Counted from the first letter of the stretch, positions 16,460 through 24,273 are shown. The stretch is 25,973 bases of DNA from CAZECE01 sp964510525 (GCA_964510525.1 CAZECE010000068.1:1-25973), one strand, 5' to 3'. Program-made: numbers and translations. Notes: generated by a model not told the origin, from the letters alone.

Positions 16460-17584
16460 TTAGCTCTCAACACTTACTGCGACGGTATAGCCATTTTCTT
16501 TTAGTATTGCATGCTGCTTTGCTTTACTAAGATCGTTTGCAACCATCTCAGCACACATTTCTTCAACTGTTATTTGTGGTGTCCAACCTAACTTTTCTTT
16601 TGCTTTGGATGGGTCGCCCAATAAAGTTTCCACTTCTGCTGGCCGGAAGTATCGAGAGTCAACTTTAACAATAACATCACCAACTTTGAGTGCTGGGGCA
16701 TTGCCACCAGAAATAGAGCTAACTGTAGCGATTTCTTCAACACCTTCACCTGTAAATTCCAATTCAATACCGGCCTCAAGGGCTGATAGTATTACGAATT
16801 GACGTACGCTAATCTGTTTACCCGTGGCAATGACAAAATCCTCAGCTTTGTCTTGCTGTAACATCATCCACTGCATACGAACATAATCTTTTGCATGGCC
16901 CCAGTCACGCAATGCGTCCAGATTACCAAGAAATAAGCATTGCTCTAACCCTTGGGCAATGTTTGCGATTGCGCGCGTGATTTTACGTGTTACAAAGGTT
17001 TCACCACGACGAGGGGATTCGTGATTGAACAAAATACCGTTACAAGCGTACATGCCATAAGACTCGCGATAATTAACAACTATCCAATAAGCATACATCT
17101 TGGCAACGGCATAAGGAGAGCGCGGATAGAAAGGTGTTGTCTCCTTCTGTGGGGTTTCCTGAACCAACCCGTACAACTCCGAGGTAGATGCCTGGTAGAA
17201 ACGAGTTTTTTTTTCCATTCCTAAAAAACGAATCGCTTCGAGTAAACGCAACGTTCCCACCGCATCTACATCAGCAGTATATTCTGGCGATTCAAACGAT
17301 ACCGCCACGTGAGACTGAGCCCCTAGGTTATAGACCTCGTCCGGTTGAGCCTCTCTAATAATGCGAGTTAAATTGGAGCTGTCAGTTAAATCCCCATAGT
17401 GTAGAAAAAATTCTGGATTCTTCTCATGACGATCCTGGAGTATATGGTCAATCCGTTCGGTATTGAATGAAGAAGCTCGACGCTTGATGCCATGAACTAT
17501 ATACCCTTGTTCCAACAACAGTTCTGCTAAATATGAACCGTCCTGACCTGTTATACCCGTGATTAATGCTGTCTTTTTTTTCAT
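16460..17584 (-). CDS. gmd: GDP-mannose 4,6-dehydratase
   Basis: 374 residues, full length. NAD(P) motif ALITGITGQDGSYLAELL (6-23), RRASSFNTERIDHI (35-48), the STSE segment with Thr134 and Glu136, Tyr158-X3-Lys162 in SPYAVAKMYAYW, and NHESPRRGETFVTRKI (187-202). These catalytic positions match E. coli Gmd (Thr132, Glu134, Tyr156, Lys160) with an offset of 2. Converts GDP-D-mannose to GDP-4-keto-6-deoxy-D-mannose. Lies 26 nt after wzz and 1 nt before fcl. GDP-mannose production (manA/manB/manC) is not in the window, so it comes from elsewhere in the genome. Confidence 0.97.
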   Translation of the reverse strand: MKKKTALITGITGQDGSYLAELLLEQGYIVHGIKRRASSFNTERIDHILQDRHEKNPEFFLHYGDLTDSSNLTRIIREAQPDEVYNLGAQSHVAVSFESPEYTADVDAVGTLRLLEAIRFLGMEKKTRFYQASTSELYGLVQETPQKETTPFYPRSPYAVAKMYAYWIVVNYRESYGMYACNGILFNHESPRRGETFVTRKITRAIANIAQGLEQCLFLGNLDALRDWGHAKDYVRMQWMMLQQDKAEDFVIATGKQISVRQFVILSALEAGIELEFTGEGVEEIATVSSISGGNAPALKVGDVIVKVDSRYFRPAEVETLLGDPSKAKEKLGWTPQITVEEMCAEMVANDLSKAKQHAILKENGYTVAVSVES

Positions 17585-17610
17585 AGTAAAACTTTTCTAT
17601 TTTGTGACTT

Positions 17611-18609
17611 TCAACTAGCTTGAAAAAATTTTCTTAAAAGTACCACTGCAACCGCTAGGACACCACTTAACACTACAGATATCATAACGATAAGTGAACG
17701 ACGGGGCTTGTGCTTTAGCTCAGGAGCCACCGCTGAATCGATCGTTTTAAAAACGTATTCGTCTCTCACGTTAGCAAACATCACTATCTTTGTTTGCTCT
17801 TCGATAAGCTCATAAAATACGGCTCGCATATCCGCGATGGAAGTCTTTTCCAACTGCTGCGTTAAATACGCAATACTTTTTTCTGCCTCTCTAACATCCC
17901 TCCGTTTAATTTCTAAGTTAATATCCTCAACCAACCAGCTCACCCATTCTCTTGCAGTTTCTGGAGAATAAAATTCAACGCCAAGAGAGACAAAATTGGT
18001 ACTCTTATTTTCAACGACAGAAAGTAGCCCAATAAAACGTTTGTAAGTCTTTTGAATACTTGGCTTTCTGCTGCCTTCTTGCTGGGAAGCCATAACCCAA
18101 TCCCCTGCCTGCATATCGTATAAATCCCGATTTATTACTAATCTGTCAGACTTTCTATCCCACCCTTCGGCCGCCATCAATGGTACTGCTATATCATGCT
18201 TCAGAATAAATTTTGAAATAAACTCTCTTGATTTCAAAATTTCTAAAGCCAAAGCAGTTTTATCGCTAACGCCCCGACCGAAATTTAAGCCTGCTAAACT
18301 CGAAAAACCACCAAATTTTTCTGCCATCCGAGCCAAACCACCACCTGAGTTCTCTTCAGCAGGAGCTAACAAAACTTCAGATTTATAAACATTGGGCAAA
18401 GAAAGCGCGTAAAAAATAGAAGCAACGGCAAAGACGAAAGTCGCTGCTATTATGATCCACTTCCCCGCCCATATAACATTCCAGAGCTCGCGGAAGTCAA
18501 TTTCGCCATCAGCCGAAGGCATCTGATTACCAAACACAGGGTGCGGAGTACTAGACATAGCATCCAGTTTTTTTTCTATATTATCTAAGCGTTTTTCTAC
18601 GTCGGACAT
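17611..18609 (-). CDS. wzz: Wzz-family chain length determinant
   Basis: 332 residues. Residues 1-19 form a short heptad-like helix (VEKRLDNIEKKLDAM). A cytoplasmic IDFRELWNVIWAGKW leads to TM1 (about 51-69), followed by the polar periplasmic domain with PNVYKSEVLLAPAEE (72-86) and a long helical hairpin (about 195-280). The proline-rich HKPRRSLIV precedes TM2 (about 305-325) and a short cytoplasmic tail. No tyrosine kinase domain is present, so it is a Wzz-type and not Wzc-type PCP. It controls the modal length of Wzy polymers from the periplasmic side of the inner membrane. First complete gene of the cassette; its promoter must lie in 18610-18870 or read through from wza. The SD is weak. 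Confidence 0.93.
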   Translation of the reverse strand: MSDVEKRLDNIEKKLDAMSSTPHPVFGNQMPSADGEIDFRELWNVIWAGKWIIIAATFVFAVASIFYALSLPNVYKSEVLLAPAEENSGGGLARMAEKFGGFSSLAGLNFGRGVSDKTALALEILKSREFISKFILKHDIAVPLMAAEGWDRKSDRLVINRDLYDMQAGDWVMASQQEGSRKPSIQKTYKRFIGLLSVVENKSTNFVSLGVEFYSPETAREWVSWLVEDINLEIKRRDVREAEKSIAYLTQQLEKTSIADMRAVFYELIEEQTKIVMFANVRDEYVFKTIDSAVAPELKHKPRRSLIVMISVVLSGVLAVAVVLLRKFFQAS

Positions 18610-18872
18610 ATGGGGTCAAATTTTAAAAGCTAGAAATTAGTGGTTGTTTGGATTTCGCCCGCTCTGGGCGCTCATCAACTTATTTTTCTGATTAAGATCA
18701 AAGCCGATCATAATAATCTCCTTATCCTAGCTTCGATACTCTTGTAAGTATCACGTGTAATCATATCGCGAATTCAACTCTGAGGTGCATAACAGTTTAA
18801 GCAGCTAGTATTGCCATTGAGTAGAATTATCCCCGCATAGTAGAACTAGATCTGGAAAAGCAAACTTTATCA
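18610..18872. other. Non-coding segment upstream of wzz
   Basis: No protein-coding signal on either strand. It contains a short GC hairpin (GCCCGCTCTGGGCG around 18658-18671). I see no JUMPstart/ops element (GGCGGTAGCGTG) in it. Because the next 280 bp are a transposase remnant, this segment is the likely site of any promoter specific to wzz and the minus-strand operon, but I cannot assign -35/-10 boxes with confidence. Confidence 0.4.
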
Positions 18873-19150
18873 ATTGGGTTGGATATCGCAAAAAAAGTTT
18901 TTCATTTGACGGCTTTTCTTTGGCATAAAAACTCTTGAAAAGAAAAAGCTCCGTAGATCTCAGCTTGTCTGTTTTTCCGAAAAAAAACAGTTAAGCGACA
19001 TAGCCTTGAGCCAGCTCCAGAAGCCATCTCTGGGCAAGATTTTGTGAACAGCAAGGCCACTCTGTAAGAAATTTAGCAGGTCAACATATTAAAACGTATC
19101 TTAGAGGCCAAAAGATTGATTACAATGATGCTGCCGCAATTAAAGCCTAA
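18873..19150 (+). pseudogene. IS110/IS1111-type transposase remnant (N-terminal part)
   Basis: Three frame-broken stretches on the plus strand read, in order, as the start of an IS110-family transposase. The first, IGLDIAKKVFHLTA (18873-18914), is the DEDD-domain opening with its catalytic Asp. The second, KKKLRRSQLVCFS, runs to about 18980. The third, from 19031 to a stop at 19148-19150, is WARFCEQQGHSVRNLAGQHI followed by KTYLRGQKIDYNDAAAIKA. This last stretch matches the WAR-GH-V-QHVKPYLRG-KNDYNDAAAI block typical of IS1111-type proteins. There are at least two frame changes, no start codon, and the C-terminal Ser domain is absent. A dead, decayed insertion lying between wza and wzz. Confidence 0.82.
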
Positions 19151-19185
19151 ATATAACCCTGCTAGTTTCAAACAATTCATAAGAA

Positions 19186-22062
19186 TCAAATAGCCCCGAC
19201 CGTCTCCAACGCCGCAGCCGTCGTAGCCAACTTAAAAAGCACATCACTCACTGCCGTCCAGTACTGCAAAGCCCCCACCTTACCCACTTCCATTGGCACC
19301 ACAATAGTATCTCCTGCCTCGGCTTTATTCCTTACCGTAAAAAACAAAAAGCGCCACTTTTTAAAGGGTCTTACATTACCATCTCTGCCAATCATATAAA
19401 TCCTTTTTTTATCGGCATTGCGCGTTAGCCAACCACTTTTGTTTAAATATTTTTTAACGCTCAAATTATCCACATACAAATGAGAGGTGGGGAACTGTAC
19501 TTCTCCGACAATGGAAACCTCTTGCACCTTGGTTGGAATCAATATTTGATCGTTCTCTCGAAGGATCACGTCTCGCATGTCGTTGCCAGCCAAAATACTG
19601 GGGAGATCGATCACCAAGCGGCCGGTGGCTTGGGCGGATTCTAAATCTTGCATGAGTTGCGCCGCAACGGCTTTTTGTTTGGCGAGCGCATCATCCGTGG
19701 CTTGCGCTTCGCTTTCCAACTGCGCCACCTCTTTTTCGATTTGGCCTTTGAATTTCTTTAAGGCTTCTTCTTCTTTTTCTTTTAAGGATTCGCGTAAAAA
19801 CACCGCGCCTTTCGCATCGCCAAATTCTGTTAAGCCGCCGGCTCGGGCAATCACTTGGCTTAAAGTCTCGCCGGAGGAGATTGGGTATTCACCGGGAAAC
19901 TTCACCTCACCTTTTAAAGTGACAATACGGACTTCGTTCCAGTTGGGAATTTGCTTGATGATGACCTGATCTTTAGGCTTTAACTGATACCCCAAACCCG
20001 TTTCGTCTGTTTTTTGTAGATCTAAGGGTTGATGCGCTACTTCAAATTCATTGTCACCATTGATTCGATGATGCGTAACCTCCGCACTCAATCCGAAGGC
20101 GTTTTCTGCTAAGCCTCCGGCTAGTTCAATGGCTTCGGCCATCGTAATGCCCGGCACAAAGGGGTATTGGCCGGGGAATTCAACCGCGCCTTGTACCGCC
20201 ATTACTTGAGCAAGTAACCCCTGACTGGCTTGTGCTTTCAGGGAATCATTTAAGCCTTCTAATAATGCCGCTCTGGGCTCGTTGGCGCCGAACACATACA
20301 CCTCATCGTATGCGGTTAACCTTTGATTGGTGGCTTCTGGGGTATCCAAAGCGAGCAAGCTTACTTTTCGAAAGCCCGTTTCGGCGTCGCGTTGAATGTG
20401 GTACACCTTGCCGAAGGTTTCAGGTAGTGCGCCGCCGGCCGCGGCCAGCAAATCGGGCACGCTCATGCTCTTGAGTAAGGGGTACTCGCCGGGGAATTTT
20501 ACGTTACCCTGAATGGTCACCACTTTAGGGTAAGCCTGATCTTCGGCTTGTTGTTCTAGAATACGGTTAAAGGGAATCATCACGTCAGCGCGATCATTTG
20601 CCCCTCCTAATACAATGAGTTCGTCTCGGGGTTGTAGCTCGATGTTCGCCCAAGTGGATTTATTGAGAGCCGCACCTAACTGCACGCGTTCAAATTGATA
20701 AAAGCCTTGGGGGCCGCTTTGGTGTTTTAGTAAGGCAAAGTCTAAGTCCGCGTGACGCTTTAAATCGGCCACTTCGCCGACCAAATCCGAGACCTTCATG
20801 CCCTTGCGCCATTTGAAATACCCGGGGCGATGCACATGCCCGCTTAATACCACCACGTTCTCGAGTTTATCCAGAACGGAGTAAACCTGAATCAAGTCAC
20901 CATTGCGCAACGTTTTTGAGCGGCCTTTGGGTGTGGAGAGATCTATATCGTGAACGGTGCGGTTGCCCTTGTGATCGATGCGCTCTACTCGGGAAGCCTG
21001 GGGATAAGCAGTTGGCAAGTAGCCGCCCGCGAGCTTGATCAAATCCGCCGCGACTTGTTCGGATTTTAATTCATAAATTGCCGGGCGGCGGACATCACCG
21101 GTAACGGCAGCGGTTTTCTTGAGTGGGGGGATGAAGAGTACGTCACCGGGTTGCAGGCGGATGTCGTCGTTGGTGTTGCCGTGCATTAAGAGATCGTAGA
21201 GGTCGAGCGTTGCAATCAAGTCGCCGCTGCGTTTCAGCTGGATGTTGCGCAACGAGCCGATTTCTTTGACGCCACCGCTGGCGAACAAGGCGTTGGTCAT
21301 GGTGGAAAGTGCACTGACGGTATAAGAGCCGGGGCGGAACGCCTCCCCGAGTACAAAAATGCGAATGGAGCGCAATGCGCCCATCGTAATGCTGGCTTTG
21401 ATGCCAATCATTTGTTCAGAGACGAGCTCATCGATGCGGGCTTTGAGTTCGCCGAAATTTAAGCCGTTAACCGAAACCGGGCCAATCTCGGGAAATTGGA
21501 TCACGCCTTCGCGGGAGACAGCCAGTTCTTGGGTGCTGTTTTCTTTGCCGTAGAGCTGCACGATGATGGTGTCGCCTGGGCCGATCACGTAATCAACGGG
21601 GACGGGGATGTCGGTGGCGGGAGCGAAGGTGGTTGGGCTGCCGGCGAAGAGGTCGTAGCCGTAGGGTTTTAGGCCGGTGGTGGGTTGGTATTCTTTCTCT
21701 TGATATTCTTCAAATTCATCAAATTCTTTGTTTTTTTCTCTGGCTTTCTTTTCAGCAGTGCTAGGCTGCATTTCTTGATCTAGCGTGTCTTCATCGAAGC
21801 CAGCCTTTCTTGGCATTACGGTTTGAGGCGCTTCAGGGGCCACGGTTGTTGGGGTGTTAAGGCCTGTGGGTACTTGAACGCCTAAGGAGTCTGCGAGTTT
21901 TTTTTGTTCTTGTGGGGAGAGTTGTTTGAATTGTTCGATTTGAGCGGGGGTTGGGTTAAAGGCCAACGCGCCTGCAGAGAAACAACCGAACATCATGAGC
22001 AGTGCTGAACAGACCGCTGCGTTAACAGATGATAAAAAAGTCGTCCCTGACCTCTGCATCAT
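19186..22062 (-). CDS. Large multi-SLBB polysaccharide export protein (Wza-like)
   Basis: 958 residues from the ATG at 22062; GGAG lies 14 nt upstream, and GTG codons at 22077 and 22074 sit too close to it. Signal peptide to about residue 34 (FSAGALA then FNPTP). A Poly_export domain at about 155-230 (DYVIGPGDTIIVQLYG onward) is followed by about six complete SLBB repeats, each opening with a G-V/F-x-x-PG-Y pattern: VLGEAFRPGSY, VTGDVRRPAIY, LSGHVHRPGYF, IQGNVKFPGEY, VQGAVEFPGQY, LKGEVKFPGEY. An acidic/basic coiled coil (ESLKEKEEEALKKF onward) and a seventh partial SLBB (IVGEVQFPTSH) come last. The end, LQYWTAVSDVLFKLATTAA, is an amphipathic helix suited to the outer membrane. E. coli Wza is only about 380 residues. 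It secretes the assembled glycan. Composition is more GC-rich than the cassette. Confidence 0.9.
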   Translation of the reverse strand: MMQRSGTTFLSSVNAAVCSALLMMFGCFSAGALAFNPTPAQIEQFKQLSPQEQKKLADSLGVQVPTGLNTPTTVAPEAPQTVMPRKAGFDEDTLDQEMQPSTAEKKAREKNKEFDEFEEYQEKEYQPTTGLKPYGYDLFAGSPTTFAPATDIPVPVDYVIGPGDTIIVQLYGKENSTQELAVSREGVIQFPEIGPVSVNGLNFGELKARIDELVSEQMIGIKASITMGALRSIRIFVLGEAFRPGSYTVSALSTMTNALFASGGVKEIGSLRNIQLKRSGDLIATLDLYDLLMHGNTNDDIRLQPGDVLFIPPLKKTAAVTGDVRRPAIYELKSEQVAADLIKLAGGYLPTAYPQASRVERIDHKGNRTVHDIDLSTPKGRSKTLRNGDLIQVYSVLDKLENVVVLSGHVHRPGYFKWRKGMKVSDLVGEVADLKRHADLDFALLKHQSGPQGFYQFERVQLGAALNKSTWANIELQPRDELIVLGGANDRADVMIPFNRILEQQAEDQAYPKVVTIQGNVKFPGEYPLLKSMSVPDLLAAAGGALPETFGKVYHIQRDAETGFRKVSLLALDTPEATNQRLTAYDEVYVFGANEPRAALLEGLNDSLKAQASQGLLAQVMAVQGAVEFPGQYPFVPGITMAEAIELAGGLAENAFGLSAEVTHHRINGDNEFEVAHQPLDLQKTDETGLGYQLKPKDQVIIKQIPNWNEVRIVTLKGEVKFPGEYPISSGETLSQVIARAGGLTEFGDAKGAVFLRESLKEKEEEALKKFKGQIEKEVAQLESEAQATDDALAKQKAVAAQLMQDLESAQATGRLVIDLPSILAGNDMRDVILRENDQILIPTKVQEVSIVGEVQFPTSHLYVDNLSVKKYLNKSGWLTRNADKKRIYMIGRDGNVRPFKKWRFLFFTVRNKAEAGDTIVVPMEVGKVGALQYWTAVSDVLFKLATTAAALETVGAI

Positions 22063-22205
22063 ATTCAGCAGCACCACTCCTTTGATTCATGAATTCGTTG
22101 AAGGTGCGGAGTGTACCTTAATAGGGTTATTGGATTCTAGGGGATGTGGGGTTGTTTTTTTTGGTACTGCGGGTTTGTGAAAATGGGTAGCACATTCACG
22201 TGCGA

Positions 22206-22246
22206 GGTGTTTACCCCTGGATGCCAGGTCAAAGCCTGGCATGACG
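22206..22246. repeat. Short palindromic repeat, family A (copy 2)
   Basis: Stem ATGCCAGG (22221-22228) and CCTGGCAT (22235-22242) around TCAAAG. The 41-bp block is identical to 23192-23232 except for one base in the loop. It lies in the upstream region of the wza-like gene. Confidence 0.85.
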
Positions 22247-22279
22247 TGTCTTTTTGGTGTTGTGCCAAGGGGGAGCCCT

Positions 22280-22307
22280 CCTGGATTCGCTTCGCTCATC
22301 CAGGCTA
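22280..22307 (+). repeat. REP-like repeat, family B (copy 2)
   Basis: CCTGGATTCGCTTCGCTCAT then CCAGGCTA. The ends CCTGGAT and ATCCAGG are inverted, giving a 7-bp stem around CGCTTCGC. Same family as 23283-23313. Confidence 0.7.
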
Positions 22308-22334
22308 CAAAAACATTAAAAAGGATCTTATTGC

Positions 22335-22370
22335 CGTAGCCGCGATAGAGCGCAGCGAAATCGAGGGAAC
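22335..22370 (-). repeat. REP-like repeat, family B (copy 3, inverted)
   Basis: Read on the minus strand: TCCCTCGATTTCGCTGCGCT, then CTATCGCGGCTACG. It is inverted relative to copy 2, 28 bp away. With copy 2 and the family A palindrome it fills most of the non-coding gap between the wza-like gene and the Rpn pseudogene. Confidence 0.7.
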
Positions 22371-22419
22371 TCAGGCCGTGAAGTATGGCTACGGAGGCTA
22401 GATGCCTATTGCAGGCAGG

Positions 22420-23087
22420 CTAAAGCTGAGACCTAATGTGGTCTAGGGTTTGTTGGTCGATATTCGCGATTTTGAGGATGAAGGCATCTTCCACATTTTC
22501 TTGCAGCATGCGCTTCACCATTTCGAATTTGGTTTTTTCTTCACCTTCAGCGATACCTTCAGCCTTACCCTCTTGTAAGAACTCGTCTCGCCATTTGCAT
22601 AGTGTGTCTGCCAGCATATGTTTAGTCCCCTCTACGTCATCCATAAATTCATCCAGTGGCATTTCGAGTTGAACACACTGGTACATGGTTTCACTGATCC
22701 AGCGGCCTACCGCCTTTGCGGCGCTGGCGTGGCCTGGTATCTGTTTGGCCATCGCTATAGCCTGCTTAAATAAGTTTACCAATTGGGCCGAATTTTCACA
22801 AAATTCCATCTGAAACAATAGATGATTGAGGCTCTCTTTTTCGAAATCAGTGATTCGACCTTCATCGATCACATGGTATTTAAACGCCACACCAAGCCCG
22901 ATTGTCGTTTAGCAAGAGAGCCCGCTAAAGATTCCGTTTTCAACAGCTCAACGGCATTGAGGTCGGCCTGATTTAACCAAGGCGGTTTAACCGTAAACGT
23001 CAGCAGGTCACGAAAAAGCTCAATGTTTTCGTAGAGTTTTTTATAGCGGCGATCGTTTTCTTGATGAAATGTCTTGTCTGAATTCAT
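22420..23087 (-). pseudogene. Rpn/YhgA-like nuclease, core deleted and frameshifted
   Basis: Two overlapping minus-strand frames are the two ends of one Rpn-family (recombination-promoting, PD-(D/E)XK, transposase_31-like) protein. The first, 23087 to 22869, gives HQENDRRYKKLYENIELFRD, then PPWLNQADLNAVELL and SGLVWRLN, the family's standard N-terminus. The second, 22890 to 22420, gives KYHVIDEGRITDFEK, then IAMAKQIPGHASAAKAVGRW, and the C-terminal KAEGIAEGEEKTKFEMVKRM and DAFILKIANI. The frames switch around 22875-22890. The segment normally between them, roughly 100 or more residues with the YLLLEFQS and LPVVLYNG type catalytic elements, is absent. The gene is therefore an internal-deletion pseudogene. 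Family A/B repeat modules flank it on both sides. The C-terminal frame could still make a small protein. Confidence 0.8.
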
Positions 23088-23191
23088 GCAATGAGGTCTT
23101 GTTAACTGCTTAGATGGAGCATTAGGGTAACAGCAAGAGGTAACAAGAACTATCTTTATTTACAGTTTTGTTTTGATAAATCAGGGTTCGC

Positions 23192-23232
23192 GGTGTTTAC
23201 CCCTGGATGCCAGGTCACAGCCTGGCATGACG
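23192..23232. repeat. Short palindromic repeat, family A (copy 3)
   Basis: Near-identical 41-bp copy of 22206-22246; stem ATGCCAGG (23207-23214) with CCTGGCAT (23221-23228). Same orientation as copy 2, so the Rpn pseudogene lies between direct repeats. Confidence 0.85.
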
Positions 23233-23282
23233 CCGGTTGGGTGGTTTATTTGCTGAGATGGTTAATTTAGTGAGATGGTCGT

Positions 23283-23313
23283 CCCGGATTTCGCTGCGCT
23301 CTATCCAGGCTAC
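23283..23313 (+). repeat. REP-like repeat, family B (copy 4)
   Basis: CCCGGATTTCGCTGCGCTCT then ATCCAGGCTAC. This is the form of the widespread proteobacterial repeat whose other strand begins GTAGCCTGGAT. Confidence 0.75.
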
Positions 23314-23338
23314 AAAATACAAAACATGGCGGAGTCTT

Positions 23339-23368
23339 GTACTTCGCTCATTGCTCTATCCGGGCTAC
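23339..23368 (+). repeat. REP-like repeat, family B (copy 5, degenerate)
   Basis: Starts with GTACTTCGCTCATTGCTCTA and ends TCCGGGCTAC. It finishes 10 bp before the start codon of the MNT antitoxin gene. Confidence 0.6.
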
Positions 23369-23378
23369 ACTATGCGGC

Positions 23379-23678
23379 ATGCGATTAACGGAAAAACAAG
23401 TTCAGATCATCAAATCTCATTTTGCTTCAATTTTTGATCAAAATACAACTATCCATTTGTTTGGATCGCGGACGGATGATCAGAAAAAAGGCGGCGATAT
23501 CGATTTATTAATCAAGAGCAACCTAAAGATCGAACAACCCGCTAAAAAGTGCGCCGAATTAGTCGCAAAAATACAAATGTCGCTGGGAGAACAAAAAATC
23601 GATGTTATTACTATCGATTCCGATACGATACTCACCCCCTTTCACCAACAAGCCTTGAACGAAGCCATTGCACTATGA
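23379..23678 (+). CDS. MNT-domain nucleotidyltransferase antitoxin (MntA-like)
   Basis: 99 residues from the ATG at 23379; longer in-frame starts run through the repeat. Minimal nucleotidyltransferase fold: HLFGSRTDDQKKGGDIDLLI (26-45) holds the GS motif (Gly29-Ser30) and the two metal-binding Asp residues Asp40 and Asp42, and KIDVITI (73-79) supplies the third Asp (Asp75). In characterised HEPN-MNT modules the MNT protein adds AMP to a Tyr of the HEPN toxin and so inactivates it. The stop overlaps the next gene's start (ATGA), so translation is coupled. A weak SD; the promoter would have to lie within the repeat module upstream. Confidence 0.87.
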   Translation: MRLTEKQVQIIKSHFASIFDQNTTIHLFGSRTDDQKKGGDIDLLIKSNLKIEQPAKKCAELVAKIQMSLGEQKIDVITIDSDTILTPFHQQALNEAIAL

Positions 23679-24199
23679 GTGACTCTCAAAACTTACCCAT
23701 AAATCAACTTAAACTCATCTCCTTATTGGAGCTTTGCAAAAAAGAAGCCGAGCACCTGATATTCAGCTGGCAACGCATTTTCCCTCAAAAAAACAACCCT
23801 TCCCCCGAGTGGATTACCTCTTTAAAAGACAATGAAGAAGATGCCGCGCATTTAGAAGCCTTTTCCTCTCGTTTTAGTCGTCTTCAAGACTCCCTAGGCA
23901 GTAAGCTTTTACCCGCTTTGCTCACTTGTTTGGCAGAGACACCATCCAGCCAAATCGAAAACCTCAACAAAGCCGAAAAATTAGGCATCATCTCGAGTAC
24001 TCAAGAGTGGTTAAATGTAAGGGAAATGCGCAATCAACTGGTGCACGAATACCTTGAAGATACTAATAAGATGCTTGAAGCACTGATCGCAGCCAATCGA
24101 TTTACACCTGTACTCATTGAAACCTTTAACAAAATTCGCTTGAAAGCAATCCAAACTCTGAGCATCGAAGCTGATGTGCTGCCATCAAGCATCAAATGA
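23675..24199 (+). CDS. HEPN-domain toxin (HepT-like RNase)
   Basis: 174 residues from the ATG that overlaps the MNT stop. An all-helical HEPN protein with REMRNQLVHEY at 116-126: Arg119-X4-His124-X-Tyr126 is the RX4HXY motif, in which Arg and His form the RNase site and Tyr is the AMP acceptor in HepT toxins. Longer than the usual 110-140 residue HepT because of additional N-terminal and mid-region helices (about 20-105, with an acidic SLKDNEEDAAHLEAF segment). The toxin gene follows the antitoxin. It ends 70 bp before a convergent small gene. Expected action: RNA cleavage and growth arrest when not modified, possibly phage defence (inference from family). Confidence 0.85.
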   Translation: MSDSQNLPINQLKLISLLELCKKEAEHLIFSWQRIFPQKNNPSPEWITSLKDNEEDAAHLEAFSSRFSRLQDSLGSKLLPALLTCLAETPSSQIENLNKAEKLGIISSTQEWLNVREMRNQLVHEYLEDTNKMLEALIAANRFTPVLIETFNKIRLKAIQTLSIEADVLPSSIK

Positions 24200-24273
24200 C
24201 TCATAAGAAAACAAGCCACACATTCGATTAGATGCTAATGAGTTGAAACGAAGTTTAGGAACTGTGCGGGAAC

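Noticed and set aside
18610..18872. JUMPstart/ops element before the glycan operon
   Set aside because: I looked for GGCGGTAGCGTG or its complement upstream of wzz and found nothing close.
19577..20474. Plus-strand frames opposite the SLBB protein
   Set aside because: Low-complexity Ser/Arg-rich shadows of the real minus-strand gene with its clear SLBB repeats.
19186..22062. Lipoprotein signal on the Wza-like protein
   Set aside because: The Cys in the leader (MMFGCFS) lacks a proper lipobox, and a signal peptidase I site at AGALA is better.
22144..22401. Open frame of about 85 codons on the plus strand
   Set aside because: It runs through family A and B repeats and has no SD; its sequence is that of the repeats.
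22206..23368. CRISPR array
   Set aside because: The repeats are few, imperfect, palindromic and irregularly spaced, with a pseudogene between them; there are no cas genes.
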